53,316 bases of DNA from Caballeronia glathei (lineage in GTDB: Bacteria; Pseudomonadota; Gammaproteobacteria; Burkholderiales; Burkholderiaceae): NCBI RefSeq assembly GCF_000698595.1, contig NZ_JFHC01000060.1, forward strand, positions 1 to 53,316, given 5' to 3'. Positions 16,725 through 33,600 of the stretch are shown piece after piece. The notes beneath the pieces are model-generated. The model was not told the origin of the DNA, made no database searches, and saw only the letters and a list, made by a program, of their open reading frames with translations. Every line of letters starts with the position of its first letter. Positions within the stretch are counted from its first letter, which is position 1. A program made the position numbers and the translations under genes.

Positions 16725-18403
16725 TTCCTCCGACAATTCGACGCCAGTCCTTGCGGCGCGTCGTGATTGCCGTGATCGCCGGGTTCGCCGGGGCCATTTG
16801 CAGCGCCGAAATCGCACGACTGATCAGCAGCGTCGCCGGAGGGCAGATGCCGACGCGCGGACTGGCGATCGGTTTCTTCGCGGTCTGCGCAGCGCAACTG
16901 CTCTTTAGAACGAGCTCCCAGATACTCATCATGGACTTCGGGCAGCAGGTCATTTGCGGCTTGCGCATCGAACTGTGCCGGAAGATCCTGCATACGCCCT
17001 ACAAGAAGCTGGAGGCGCTCGGGAAGCCACGCCTGCTTGCCATCCTCACGACGGACGTCGGCACGTTCGCGCAGGCTGCGCAAATGCTTCCAGTCACGTT
17101 TGGACACCTGGTCCTGATCGCCGTATGCCTTGGATATATGGCCTGGCTCTCCTGGCAGGCATTTGCGTGCTTCTTTCTTTTTCTCGTCACCGCGGCAGTG
17201 ATTTACCATTGCGTGGAGCGCTGGCCGCTGCGCGAGATGCAGGCGGTCCGCGATCAGCTCGACATCATCTTCCGGCATTTCCGCTCGTTGCTGGAAGGCA
17301 CGCGTGAATTGCAGCTCAATACTTCGCGAGCCCAGTACTTCACGGACCACGTAGTCCATCCTACCGCGCATCGGTTCCGGCGCTCGTTCACGCGAGCGAT
17401 GCTCATTTATTCGCTCGTCGCCAATGCCGGCGGCATGTTGTTCTACGTGGCGATCGGCCTGATCCTGCTCGTCATGCCGCATTGGTTTCCGCAATCGCCA
17501 GGCGTTCTGGTGACCCTCACGCTTCTGCTCCTGTTTCTGATTCAACCCGTCAGCGAAGTGATGACCACCTTGCCAATTTTGCGGCAGGCGTCCATCGCAT
17601 TGGCGCGAATCCGCATTCTCGATGCGGAGCTGGCGCACGCGCCGGATGATGACGCTCCCGTGACACAAGACGATCCCTTCGCTGTCACGGTCGAGGGCGC
17701 TCCGCTACTCAGGTTCGCCGGTGTGTCGCATCGCTACCCGGGGCTGACCGAAGATCGTCCGTTCACGCTTGGCCCGATCGACCTTTCGATCAGGCAAGGC
17801 GAGGTGATCTACCTGATTGGAGGAAACGGCAGCGGCAAGACTACGCTCGCGATGCTGCTGCTCGGACTCTATGAACCCGAGCAAGGGCATGTCGAACTGA
17901 ACGGCGTAAAGATCGATAAACGTAACCTGGTGCAGTATCGTCAGCAATTTTCGGCTGTCTTTGCCGACTTTCACCTGTTCGACGAAATCCTGTGTCACGA
18001 TCAGGCTCAGATCGCGAAACGGGCGACCCATTATCTGCACACACTCGAGCTCGACCACAAGGTGAGCATCAGCGGCAACAGGTTCAGCACCACCAGCCTT
18101 TCGTCCGGACAACGCAAGCGAATGGCGCTTATCGCGTCGTATCTGGAAGACCGTCCGATCTATCTTTTCGATGAGTGGGCCGCTGATCAGGACCCCGTGT
18201 TCAGGCGCGTGTTCTACACGGAGCTGATCCCCGATCTCAAGCGCAAGGGCAAGACGGTCATCGTCATCTCTCATGACGATGCCTATTTCGAGTGTGCCGA
18301 CCGGCTCGTACAGGTCGCGCAGGGCCGCCTTGTCGACGTGTCCGCCGAAACGCTGAAGGCGGGCTTGTATGCCAGACGCAATGGCTCGGCTGTGGCCGAC
18401 TAA
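16712..18403 (+). CDS. Cyclic-peptide-type ABC exporter (PvdE/SyrD family), locus 1
   Basis: The 563-residue half-transporter fuses about six membrane helices (residues 1-300) to an ATPase domain. The ATPase has Walker A GGNGSGKTT near 370, the signature LSSGQRKR near 468, Walker B with YLFDEWAADQDP near 488 and the switch histidine in VISHDD. The combination of short length, SSGQRKR and FDEWAADQDP is diagnostic of the cyclic peptide export group (PvdE, SyrD). It would move the NRPS product or a precursor across the inner membrane. Its stop lies 87 bases from the convergent NRPS stop, and a paralogue is found in locus 2. Confidence 0.93.
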   Translation: MFAVIPPTIRRQSLRRVVIAVIAGFAGAICSAEIARLISSVAGGQMPTRGLAIGFFAVCAAQLLFRTSSQILIMDFGQQVICGLRIELCRKILHTPYKKLEALGKPRLLAILTTDVGTFAQAAQMLPVTFGHLVLIAVCLGYMAWLSWQAFACFFLFLVTAAVIYHCVERWPLREMQAVRDQLDIIFRHFRSLLEGTRELQLNTSRAQYFTDHVVHPTAHRFRRSFTRAMLIYSLVANAGGMLFYVAIGLILLVMPHWFPQSPGVLVTLTLLLLFLIQPVSEVMTTLPILRQASIALARIRILDAELAHAPDDDAPVTQDDPFAVTVEGAPLLRFAGVSHRYPGLTEDRPFTLGPIDLSIRQGEVIYLIGGNGSGKTTLAMLLLGLYEPEQGHVELNGVKIDKRNLVQYRQQFSAVFADFHLFDEILCHDQAQIAKRATHYLHTLELDHKVSISGNRFSTTSLSSGQRKRMALIASYLEDRPIYLFDEWAADQDPVFRRVFYTELIPDLKRKGKTVIVISHDDAYFECADRLVQVAQGRLVDVSAETLKAGLYARRNGSAVAD

Positions 18404-18419
18404 CGCGATGGGGTTATCC

Positions 18420-18440
18420 AGAGCGCGAAATCAGCGCTCT
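18420..18440. terminator. Hairpin between convergent exporter and NRPS genes
   Basis: A perfect 7-base-pair inverted repeat, AGAGCGC and GCGCTCT with a 7-base loop, lies in the 87-base convergent gap. Neither arm is followed by a clear T-run. It may serve as a bidirectional terminator or only slow transcription. Confidence 0.4.
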
Positions 18441-18490
18441 TGCCAACTAGACCGGCGATTCGTGCCAGCCGACGCAGCAAGAGGTTCGGC

Positions 18491-25648
<7,158 letters not shown>

Positions 25649-26518
25649 GTTTATCCACAATAAGTGTCTTAACGCGTGATCGCTGAGTCATGCTTTTAAT
25701 GAAGCACCTTGCGTGGTCCTTGTTCAGCCAACGAATGAATTTTTTTGAACCGCCTGCCTAATCACCAGGGGTTGGTGAGCGCAACGAAGTCACCCCATAA
25801 CTCATCATGTTTGACATAGATTCGTCGTCGATCGACGGAAGAAGATCGATAAGTCTGACGATGCACTTTTTCACTCCGACCCAGCATAAAAAGGTTCGAT
25901 AGGAACACAAATCGATCCAATGCTGTTCGACGAAATCTCGACATCGCTTGAGTGGATACTTGCATGCACCACTTTCCCGCTCCCAATCGCCGAATTAAAC
26001 AAGTTAAAACGAGGGTTGTCGAGGAATTATTCGTGCATCGGATGCAGGCGCGGAGCCGTGTGCGCAACCGGCAGTCGGTGTGGATCTGTTCCAGCGTTAT
26101 CCTGCGCTGCCGCATCTGGCACAACAGCGCTCCGGCAGCGCCACAACTGCCCGTATATCGATCCCCATCCCCGCGGCGAAAGCGTCTCAAGATAGCCAAT
26201 TTCGATGGTCGACACATTCGACCCAAAATCCCGCGAGACGCCGCCGGCCATCCGTTTGCATGCAGCCCGGCCGCTCGCAGAAGTGCATGACGGACGGGTC
26301 GGCTTTCTTTCTATTGTCGTTATGGCATAGACGCGTAGTCCGTGCAAATGGGTGCTTCAATCGCTTTACGTCACTCACTTCCCCGACGCGGGGACGTCCG
26401 TTGGCTATCGCTTGCTTCAGTCAATCATCATGTGCAGGTCGACACGCGAAGTGACCGCTCGGACCGATTCGAGCTGATGCGCTGGTATTGCTGAAGCAAT
26501 GACCGCCCGGATGACTCG
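25649..26518. other. Lower-GC stretch upstream of the locus 1 NRPS
   Basis: About 870 bases have visibly lower GC than the surroundings (lines near 25700 and 25850-26000 are around half A/T). It must contain the NRPS promoter on the minus strand. Frames such as 25762-26226 (minus) look like shadow sequence. I recognise no gene, insertion sequence or RNA. A decayed or transferred segment is possible. Confidence 0.4.
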
Positions 26519-26722
26519 CTAGACCTTCTGCTTGTCTCCGCGATAGACAATTTCGACATTCTCCGGCGAAGGGGTCAGGAGCAGGAGCCCCACGAACACG
26601 AGCACCGGGGTGAGGAACAAGCTCAGGAGAAAAGTTCCAAAATAGCCGATACGCGTGCGTCGGCCGCGATAAGCGACGAGCAGGCTGAGAACCAGATAAA
26701 CGAGGCTAGGAATGACAATCAT
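26519..26722 (-). CDS. Small two-helix membrane protein
   Basis: The 67-residue protein has two predicted membrane helices (IVIPSLVYLVLSLLVAY and YFGTFLLSLFLTPVLVFVGL) separated by a basic RGRRTR turn, and a short polar tail. A GGGAGGG site 5 bases upstream fixes the ATG at 26722. It lies 58 bases after the prohibitin-family gene in the same direction and is probably co-transcribed, perhaps as a partner of that membrane complex. The function is unknown. Confidence 0.72.
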   Translation of the reverse strand: MIVIPSLVYLVLSLLVAYRGRRTRIGYFGTFLLSLFLTPVLVFVGLLLLTPSPENVEIVYRGDKQKV

Positions 26723-26780
26723 GACGCCCTCCCGTGATCGTCGCGGCTGCAATCGTCGAGCAGCTTGACATCACAATCAA

Positions 26781-27875
26781 TCAAGGTTTCTTCGTGCCTT
26801 GGCTGGCAGCCTGAGACGAGCTCCTGTCATTCCCGGGGCCGATGCTGCCGCCACGGCTTTCAGAGCCAGACCCGCCCTCGCCGCCCGCTTTCGGAAAAAG
26901 CTTTGGAAGTTCACGCCATGGCGGTAGCTGATGCGACTGAGGGTCGACCACCGCAGGCGCGGGAAGATCCGGCTGTTTGGCGATATCGCTTCCGAGAATC
27001 AAAGGGAGTTGATCCTTCCCGCCGCCGACGACGACGATCTTCGAGTTACTCGAATTGGACAACTGGACGGTTGCTTCAATGCCTCGCCAGGTCAGCAGCT
27101 GAGGCGTCAGGGAATTGGCGACGATGGAGTAGAAAGTTTGAATGCCGATGGCTTCGATCCGCTTGCGCTCCGCTTCGTCCTGCGCCTGCGCGATCAGGAA
27201 TTTATAGGTCTGCGCATTTTGCTCTTCCGTGAGCTTTCTGTTGATCGAGTCGTTCACCGCGGTCGGTAGAACGATGTCGCGCACGACGACGCGCTCGAAG
27301 AAAATGAGTCCGGCCGCAGCCGGCGATCGGTGCATCTTGGCGAGTATCCGGCTCTCTAGCTCTTCTACGTTGATGCGATACAGATCGTGCGGATCCGATT
27401 TTCCGACGATGTCGCGCACCGCACCGAGCGAAATCGGACGCACCACCCGCTCGACATAGTCATAGCCGATCTCCTGATGCAACTTCCCGGCGTTATCGGG
27501 CACCGGGTGATACAGGACAGAAACCTGAACCTGTACACTGAGGCCGACCTGGGCGAGTGCGTGGACGCTCTCATCGAGCGTCTTCGTTCTGACTTCGTAG
27601 GTATAGATTCGATCAAACGGCCACTTGATTCCCAGGCCTTCATGATAGACAAAGCGCGTTTCCGTACCGTGTCTAAGCAAGCGGTAGAGCACGCCGACGT
27701 GGCCCGCGGGTATCACGATGAACGTGAAGGGAATCAGCACGAGCACGATGACGCCGATGAACAGCATCACCGCGATGAACTTTTCGCTGCGGCTCATCCG
27801 ATACCGGACGTGCCTGAACACGCGCTGTTTCGGATGTTCGGAAGCCTCGTCGTCGACTGGATCCGCTGTGTTCAT
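26781..27875 (-). CDS. Prohibitin/SPFH (band 7) family membrane protein
   Basis: The 364-residue protein has one membrane helix (about residues 34-58) followed by an SPFH domain: VIPAGHVGVLYRLLRHG, a KTLDESVHALAQVGLSVQV strand region and a helical stretch with TEEQNAQTYKFLIAQAQDEA. The C-terminal tail is rich in Pro, Gly and Ser. SPFH proteins form ring-like membrane scaffolds, and the HflK/HflC members regulate FtsH. This one has the membrane-anchored prohibitin layout. It is the first gene of a likely pair with the small membrane protein. The ribosome site is weak. Confidence 0.85.
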   Translation of the reverse strand: MNTADPVDDEASEHPKQRVFRHVRYRMSRSEKFIAVMLFIGVIVLVLIPFTFIVIPAGHVGVLYRLLRHGTETRFVYHEGLGIKWPFDRIYTYEVRTKTLDESVHALAQVGLSVQVQVSVLYHPVPDNAGKLHQEIGYDYVERVVRPISLGAVRDIVGKSDPHDLYRINVEELESRILAKMHRSPAAAGLIFFERVVVRDIVLPTAVNDSINRKLTEEQNAQTYKFLIAQAQDEAERKRIEAIGIQTFYSIVANSLTPQLLTWRGIEATVQLSNSSNSKIVVVGGGKDQLPLILGSDIAKQPDLPAPAVVDPQSHQLPPWRELPKLFPKAGGEGGSGSESRGGSIGPGNDRSSSQAASQGTKKP

Positions 27876-27982
27876 CTGACATCAACTTGTGCGGAGAACA
27901 AAGAATTCGAATAATTTGGCGGCGCAAAAAGTTTCTGCATAGTAACATCAAGCGCAAGATCGGACGACACCCGAACACAGAA

Positions 27983-28678
27983 ATGCTCGCTCACGCATCT
28001 ACTTCCATCCCCTCGATAGACGCCTCTGCAACGCCCGCGCAACTGCGGCGTTTCTTCTATGCGGCCTATTGCGATACGCCCACGCCACTCCGATGGTTGA
28101 GCGCTGTTCGCCCCTACGTCTGTCCTTTCGACAAGCTGCTGCAATTCGTCCGCGACGGCGCTGACGTGCTCGACGTGGGCTGCGGTGCAGGATCCTTGCT
28201 TGCACTGCTCGCAGCGATGAAGAAAATCCGCCGCGGCGTGGGTTGCGACGTCACGGCGGCGCCTCTGGAATCGGCGCGTGCCGCGGCGCAGCGTCTCGGC
28301 GCGGAAAACATTCTGACTTTCGAACTTATCCGCTCTGTCGCCGAGGCGCCGGAGGGTCCGTTCGACACCGTCGCGATGGTGGACGTCCTGCACCACGTGC
28401 CCCCACGAGACAGGAGCGACGTATTCGCCGCCGCGGTCCGGCGCGTAAAACCAGGCGGCGTTTTTCTCTACAAGGACATGACCGCGCGCCCCGGCGGACG
28501 ACGGCTCGCCCACAATATCGACGACTACATTTTCACGCGCGAGTGGGTGGAGCAGGTTCCCGAAGGTGCGGTCGAAGCCTGGGCCGGCGATCACCGACTC
28601 ACTCTCGTGCATGATGAGTATCTACCCCGTCTGATCTATGGGCACGAGCTTCGGGTATTTCAGCGACCGGAGCGTTGA
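27983..28678 (+). CDS. Class I SAM-dependent methyltransferase
   Basis: The 231-residue protein carries the SAM-binding motif VLDVGCGAGSLLALLAA (about residues 60-76), an acidic motif II region VGCDVTAAPLESA and MVDVLHHVPP. This is a Rossmann-fold methyltransferase of the UbiE/COQ5-like group. The substrate is unknown. It is divergent from the prohibitin-family gene and lies just outside locus 2, so a role in peptide methylation is possible but not supported by linkage. The start at 27983 gives a normal N-terminus, although the frame is open to 27887. Confidence 0.82.
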   Translation: MLAHASTSIPSIDASATPAQLRRFFYAAYCDTPTPLRWLSAVRPYVCPFDKLLQFVRDGADVLDVGCGAGSLLALLAAMKKIRRGVGCDVTAAPLESARAAAQRLGAENILTFELIRSVAEAPEGPFDTVAMVDVLHHVPPRDRSDVFAAAVRRVKPGGVFLYKDMTARPGGRRLAHNIDDYIFTREWVEQVPEGAVEAWAGDHRLTLVHDEYLPRLIYGHELRVFQRPER

Positions 28679-28747
28679 AACGAGCGCACGAGTTTCTTCG
28701 GATGCGCAACGAATGTCGACGCTTACCGGAAAGAAATGCTCAGTGAT

Positions 28748-28773
28748 GCTTGCAGTATTCTCGGACTGCAAGC
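28748..28773. terminator. Hairpin between convergent methyltransferase and DUF6072 genes
   Basis: A perfect 9-base-pair inverted repeat, GCTTGCAGT and ACTGCAAGC with an 8-base loop, sits in the 104-base gap between two converging genes. There is no strong T-run. The position and the strength of the stem suggest a bidirectional terminator. Confidence 0.5.
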
Positions 28774-28782
28774 CGATCAAAA

Positions 28783-29145
28783 TCAGTCTGCGGGCGGACT
28801 CGCCGCTTCTGCCTTGGCCTTTCGGTTTTCCTTGGCCTTATTGACCAGATCGCCGACATGATCCCAGAGATATTTGTCGGTAACTGATTTCGAGTACGAA
28901 TCAGCCGCTGCCAGCAGCAGGCCCACCGGCCCGAAAAGCATCTTGATCCCGATGCCCGCGGCAACGTGCGCCGCGCCGTTGACGACGTTGCCATCCATCA
29001 ACAGGCTCGCGCCCGGAACGAACGCTTCTCCTACGAGCTTGACGCCATTCGTCGCAGGACTCGTGCTGCGCACCACAGTGGTGTTTGTGCCATTTGCCGT
29101 TCTTTCCGTACGAGGCGTTTCGGCAACTGAAATGTTGTCTTTCAT
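28783..29145 (-). CDS. DUF6072-like protein
   Basis: The 120-residue protein has a polar N-terminus and a conserved-looking core (VKLVGEAFVPGASLLMDGNV, then HVAAGIGIKMLFGPVGLLLA) with a hydrophobic stretch that may insert into the membrane, and an alanine/lysine-rich tail. The core matches my memory of DUF6072, a family of small Burkholderia-type proteins of unknown role. The ATG at 29145 is preceded by a GGGGC/AAGGA site. A TTG at 29169 is less likely. It is divergent from the locus 2 operon. Confidence 0.62.
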   Translation of the reverse strand: MKDNISVAETPRTERTANGTNTTVVRSTSPATNGVKLVGEAFVPGASLLMDGNVVNGAAHVAAGIGIKMLFGPVGLLLAAADSYSKSVTDKYLWDHVGDLVNKAKENRKAKAEAASPPAD

Positions 29146-29169
29146 GTCCTTGCCCCCAAGGGTTCTCAA

Positions 29170-29199
29170 TTGACAACTTCAACAACACTAGAGCAATAT
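29170..29199 (+). promoter_or_regulatory. Candidate promoter of the locus 2 operon
   Basis: A consensus -35 box TTGACA (29170-29175) is followed after 18 bases by CAATAT (29194-29199), a weak -10. It lies about 120 bases before the first gene of the operon, in the only intergenic space available to it. The long leader could hold further control, but no structure was recognised. Confidence 0.35.
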
Positions 29200-29319
29200 A
29201 CGCAGAAATTCCGCTGACTACCAGAAAAATAGGTGGTGTCGCATGCCCGTCATAATCCGCAGCGGAAATGATTCAATAAGGGCATCACAAACGTGTGACA
29301 CGGCGAAAAGGTCAGCGTC

Positions 29320-30621
29320 GTGACCCGCCGGCACATGCTCCTGTCGGCCTATGTGCTGATGCCGGGCAGTCACTTCGGCGCAATGTGGCGTCACCCCTAT
29401 AGCGAAACCGATTTCTGCGATCGAGTGCTCTATGAGAACCTTGCTCGCAGCCTGGATCGCTATGGCTACGACTATGCCTTCGTGCCGGAATCGCTTGCTG
29501 TTCCTATGGGCGATGACGGCGTCTGGGAGACGATGACGAGTCGCGGAGCGAGCGGCGCCGTCCGTCATGATCCCGCGCTGCTCGTCTCGCCGATGATAGG
29601 CGTCACGCGTCGCCTCCGGTTCACGGTCACGTTGTCGACAACGTTTATGGAACCCTTTCATCTCGCCAGGACACTTAGTACACTCAATCATTTCAGCCAT
29701 GGCCGCATCGCGTGGAATGTCGTGACCTCGGCCGGGGCGAGCAATGCCATCAATTTCGCGCATCTGACTTCCCTCGATCACCGCGACCTTTACGAGCGAG
29801 CAGAAGAAGTGCTGACAGTCTGTCGCGAGCTCTGGACGTCCTGGGACGAAGACGCGCTCATCGCCGACAAGCGGTCCGGCATCTATGCCCGTGCCGAGAA
29901 AATCCGGCAGATCAATCACAAGGGCCGTCACTTCGACGTACGCGGCCCGTTGACCTTGCCGTACCGCGCGGGCCCCACGTTGATGGCCGCCGGCGTATCG
30001 CCGCGCGGAAGAGACTTCGCCGCGCGTTGGGCGGAAGTCATCTTCGCGATCCAGAGCGAGCCCGCCGCAATGCGCGAACTGCGTGACGACATCCGTGCAC
30101 GTGCCGAACGCATGGGACGCTCGCCTGAGGACATCCGCCTGATGGCGGCCGTGCAGCCCGTGGTCGGCGAAACGCGCGAGATCGCCGCGGCACGCGCCGC
30201 GCATCTCGATACGCTCGTCGCACCGGAAGCGGCGAGAAGCTATCTCGCGGCGATGCTGGGCCTCGATCTGTCGAGTGTCTCAGGCGATGCGCCCTTGCAG
30301 CCGATTCTGGATACCCAGAACAAGCGGCCCGCGGTCGACGCCGGCGGCACGCTTGCGTGGCTCGCGAATCTGCTCGATGCCAGACCGGACGTCCGGGTCG
30401 ACGAGGCCGCTGTCGCACTGTCGGGAAGCACCGGCACGCCGCGTCTCGTCGGCACCGCCACGGACGTCACCGATCAACTGCAGGCCTTGTTCGAGGACTG
30501 CTGCGACGGCTTCGTCATCACGCCGACGCATTTCCCGGGCACCTTCGAGGAATTCGGTCGCGCCGTGATCCCCGAACTGCGCGCGCGCGGACTGGTCGCA
30601 AGTCATTATCAGGATCACTGA
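29320..30621 (+). CDS. Luciferase-like FMN-dependent monooxygenase (NtaA/SnaA/DszA group)
   Basis: The 433-residue TIM-barrel flavoprotein resembles the NtaA/SnaA/DszA (nitrilotriacetate, pristinamycin, dibenzothiophene) monooxygenases. Marks include GSHFGAMWRHP near the N-terminus, SLDRYGYDYAFVPES, HFSHGRIAWNVVTSA near residue 130 and a C-terminal FVITPTHFPGTFEEF. These enzymes use FMNH2 delivered by a separate reductase and insert oxygen into C-N, C-S or related bonds. The stop lies 4 bases before the NRPS start, so it is part of that operon and probably acts on a building block or the peptide. The GTG at 29320 is chosen because an AAGG site lies upstream. An ATG at 29335 is the alternative. 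Confidence 0.88.
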   Translation: MTRRHMLLSAYVLMPGSHFGAMWRHPYSETDFCDRVLYENLARSLDRYGYDYAFVPESLAVPMGDDGVWETMTSRGASGAVRHDPALLVSPMIGVTRRLRFTVTLSTTFMEPFHLARTLSTLNHFSHGRIAWNVVTSAGASNAINFAHLTSLDHRDLYERAEEVLTVCRELWTSWDEDALIADKRSGIYARAEKIRQINHKGRHFDVRGPLTLPYRAGPTLMAAGVSPRGRDFAARWAEVIFAIQSEPAAMRELRDDIRARAERMGRSPEDIRLMAAVQPVVGETREIAAARAAHLDTLVAPEAARSYLAAMLGLDLSSVSGDAPLQPILDTQNKRPAVDAGGTLAWLANLLDARPDVRVDEAAVALSGSTGTPRLVGTATDVTDQLQALFEDCCDGFVITPTHFPGTFEEFGRAVIPELRARGLVASHYQDH

Positions 30622-30625
30622 CGGA

Positions 30626-33600
30626 ATGGATGCGTTGACCGACCAGATCGGAGGCGGCCACGATGCAGCGCGCTGGTCCGCTGACGAACTGGCGACGCTG
30701 ACCGTATGCGATCTCCTGGAGCGCCAGGCCGCGCGCACGCCGACAGCCTTGGCATTGCTGCAAGGCGCGCGGCAAATGACCTATGCCGAGCTGCATGTGC
30801 GCACGAGCCGTCTGGGCGATCAGCTCATGGCGCGCGGCCTCGGCCCCGGTGACATCGTTGCGATCGCCCTGCCGCGTTCGTTCGCCATGGTGCAGGCCAT
30901 TCTTGGCGTGCTCAGAAGCGGCGCGGCATATCTGCCGCTCGACCCGGCGTATCCGCGAGACCGGCTCGCCTTCATGGCCCGCGATGCGCGGCCCTCGTGC
31001 CTGCTGACCAGCACCCGGCTTGCCGGCGAACTGGCCGCGACGGTGCAGGACATACCGGTACTGCATATCGTCGATCTGCCGGGCAACGATCACGACGCCC
31101 CGGGCAAGACGGCCGATCGTATCGGCGTGCGCCCGCAGCCGCTCGATGCGGCCTATGTCATCTATACCTCGGGTTCCACAGGGCGGCCAAAAGGCGTGGT
31201 CGGCCTGCATGCGGGGCTGGTCAACCGCCTCTGCTGGGTTGCCGCCACGTACGCATTCGCGCCCGGCGAGACAGTGCTCGCCAAGAGTTCCATGAGCTTC
31301 ATCGATGGCGCCACAGAATTGCTCGCGCCCCTCATCGCGGGCGCCACCGTCGCGCTGGCCGATGCGGAAGTCGCCAAGGATCCGGCGCTGCTGGCGGCGG
31401 AGATCGCGCGCCTCGGCATCGGCCGGATCACGGTCGTGCCGAGCCTGCTCGCCGCCCTGCTCGATCAGCCCGATCACGCCGCGCTGAACCGGTGTCCGCT
31501 CTGGATATGCAGCGGCGAAACGCTTCCGCCCGCGCTGGCGAAGCGCTTCGCGGCGAGCGTGCCGGATGCCCGTCTGGTGAATTACTACGGGTCGTCGGAA
31601 GCGAGCGGCGACAGCCTGCATGCCGCCGCCTCAATGACGAATGGCGCCCCGATCGGCCACGAGATCTGGAACACCTCGGCTTACGTGCTCGATGAATGTC
31701 TGCGGCCCTGCGCCACCGGCGAGGCGGGCGAGCTCTACATCGCGGGTGCGGGGCTGGCAAGAGGCTACCTCGGGCAGCCCGGTCTGACGGCCGAGCGGTT
31801 CATCGCCGATCCACACGGCCCATCCGGCTCGCGAATGTACCGCACGGGAGACCGCGCGCGACGGCGCAGCGACAGCGAAATCGAATATCTCGGCCGCGCG
31901 GACAGGCAGGTCAAGATTCGGGGCTTGCGCGTCGAACCCGGCGAGATCGAAGCTGCGCTGCTCGCGCACAGGCAGGTTGCGGCAGCGGCGGTGGTTCTGC
32001 AAGAGCATGCGCCGGGCGACGCCCGGCTCGTCGCCTATGTCGTGCCCGCTGCCGGATACGAAGAATCCGCGCTGCGCGACGCACTGGCACGGCGGCTGCC
32101 GGACCCTATGCTGCCCTCGTCGTTCGTCACCGTGGCGGCGCTGCCGCTCCTTCCCAACGGCAAGCTCGACCGCGCCGCGTTGCCCAAAGCGGTACGTGAG
32201 GCCTCGCGTGGTCCCGCAGGCCGGACGCCGCTCGAGATCGCGCTCACGCCACTCTTCGCCGAAGTGCTGCGGCTGGACGGCATGGGCATCCACGACGACT
32301 TCTTCACATCCGGCGGCCATTCGCTGCTCGCGGGACACCTGGCGAACCGGATACGCGCCGTTCTGAAGATTGACGCGAGCGTCAGCGATGTGTTCCGCGC
32401 GCCGACCGTCGAACGACTCGCGGCGTTGCTCGAAACCGGCGGAGCCCGGCGCCTCGGACTGTCGGCGGACGCGTCGCGCGAGCACGTCCGGCTGTCGGCG
32501 GGCCAGCGGGGACTGTGGTTTATGGGGCGCCTTGGAACGGGCGCGGCTGCGGCCGCCTATAACCTGCCTTATGCCTTTGATCTGACGGGATCATGCGACG
32601 CGCACGCGCTGCGCCTCGCGATTCTCGATATCGCCGCGCGGCACGAAACCCTGCGCACCCTGTTTCGTCATGGTGATCGAGGCCCGCACCCGCACGTCCT
32701 GCCGCCCGACGAGTTCGATGAACTGCTCGCTGTGACGGACGTGACGCCCGCGGAACTCGATGGCGAGATCGCAGCCGAAGCCGGGACACCGTTCGATCTG
32801 GAACGCCGGCCCCCCTTCCGGGTTCGTCTTCTTCGCTGGGCGCGCAATCGCGCCGTGCTGGTTTTCAACTTTCACCACATCGCGTTCGACGGCGCTTCGC
32901 TCGGGCCGTTTCTGCGCGAGGTGTCCACGGCCTATGCGGCGCGGCACGCCGGCGTGCAACCAGGCTGGACGCCGCTGCCGGTTCAATACGCCGATTACGT
33001 GGCCTGGCAGCGCAAGCTGCTCGGGTCATCGCACGATGCGGGCGGCCTCGGACAACGTCAGCTCGCGTACTGGCGCGATGCGCTGGCCGACCTTCCGGAC
33101 GAGTTGCCGTTGCCCCGCGTGCGCGCACGGCCGGCCGACGCGCTGGGCAAGGCCGAACGCATCGTGTTCCGGTTCGACGAGACCTTGCATCGGCGCGCGG
33201 CGAGGTTCGCCCAGACCCACCGCGCGACGCTCTTCATGGTCTTGCAGACCGCGCTGGTGGCCGTGCTGCGGCGCTTCGGCGCCGGTGCAGACGTGTTCAT
33301 CGGCACGCCGGCCGAGGGCCGCTTCGACGAGCAACTCAGGGATCTCGTCGGCTACTTCGTGAACAGTCTGGTGCTGCGCGTCGATGCGGGCGGCAATCCC
33401 GGCTTTCGCGAGATGCTCGGGCGCGTGCGCGAGGCCGATCTCGCTGCCTATGCCAATCAGGACGTGCCGTTCTCCAGCATCGTGGAAGCGCTCAATCCCG
33501 AGCGCAGCGTCGCGCGCCATCCGCTGTTCCAGGTGGCACTGACGCTCGAATACGGCGACAGCGAGCAACTCGCGCTGCAAGGCCTGACAGCGACGCCCAG

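Noticed and set aside
25762..26226. Possible 154-residue gene upstream of the locus 1 NRPS
   Set aside because: It has no ribosome site, a Cys/Arg-rich improbable composition and no family resemblance.
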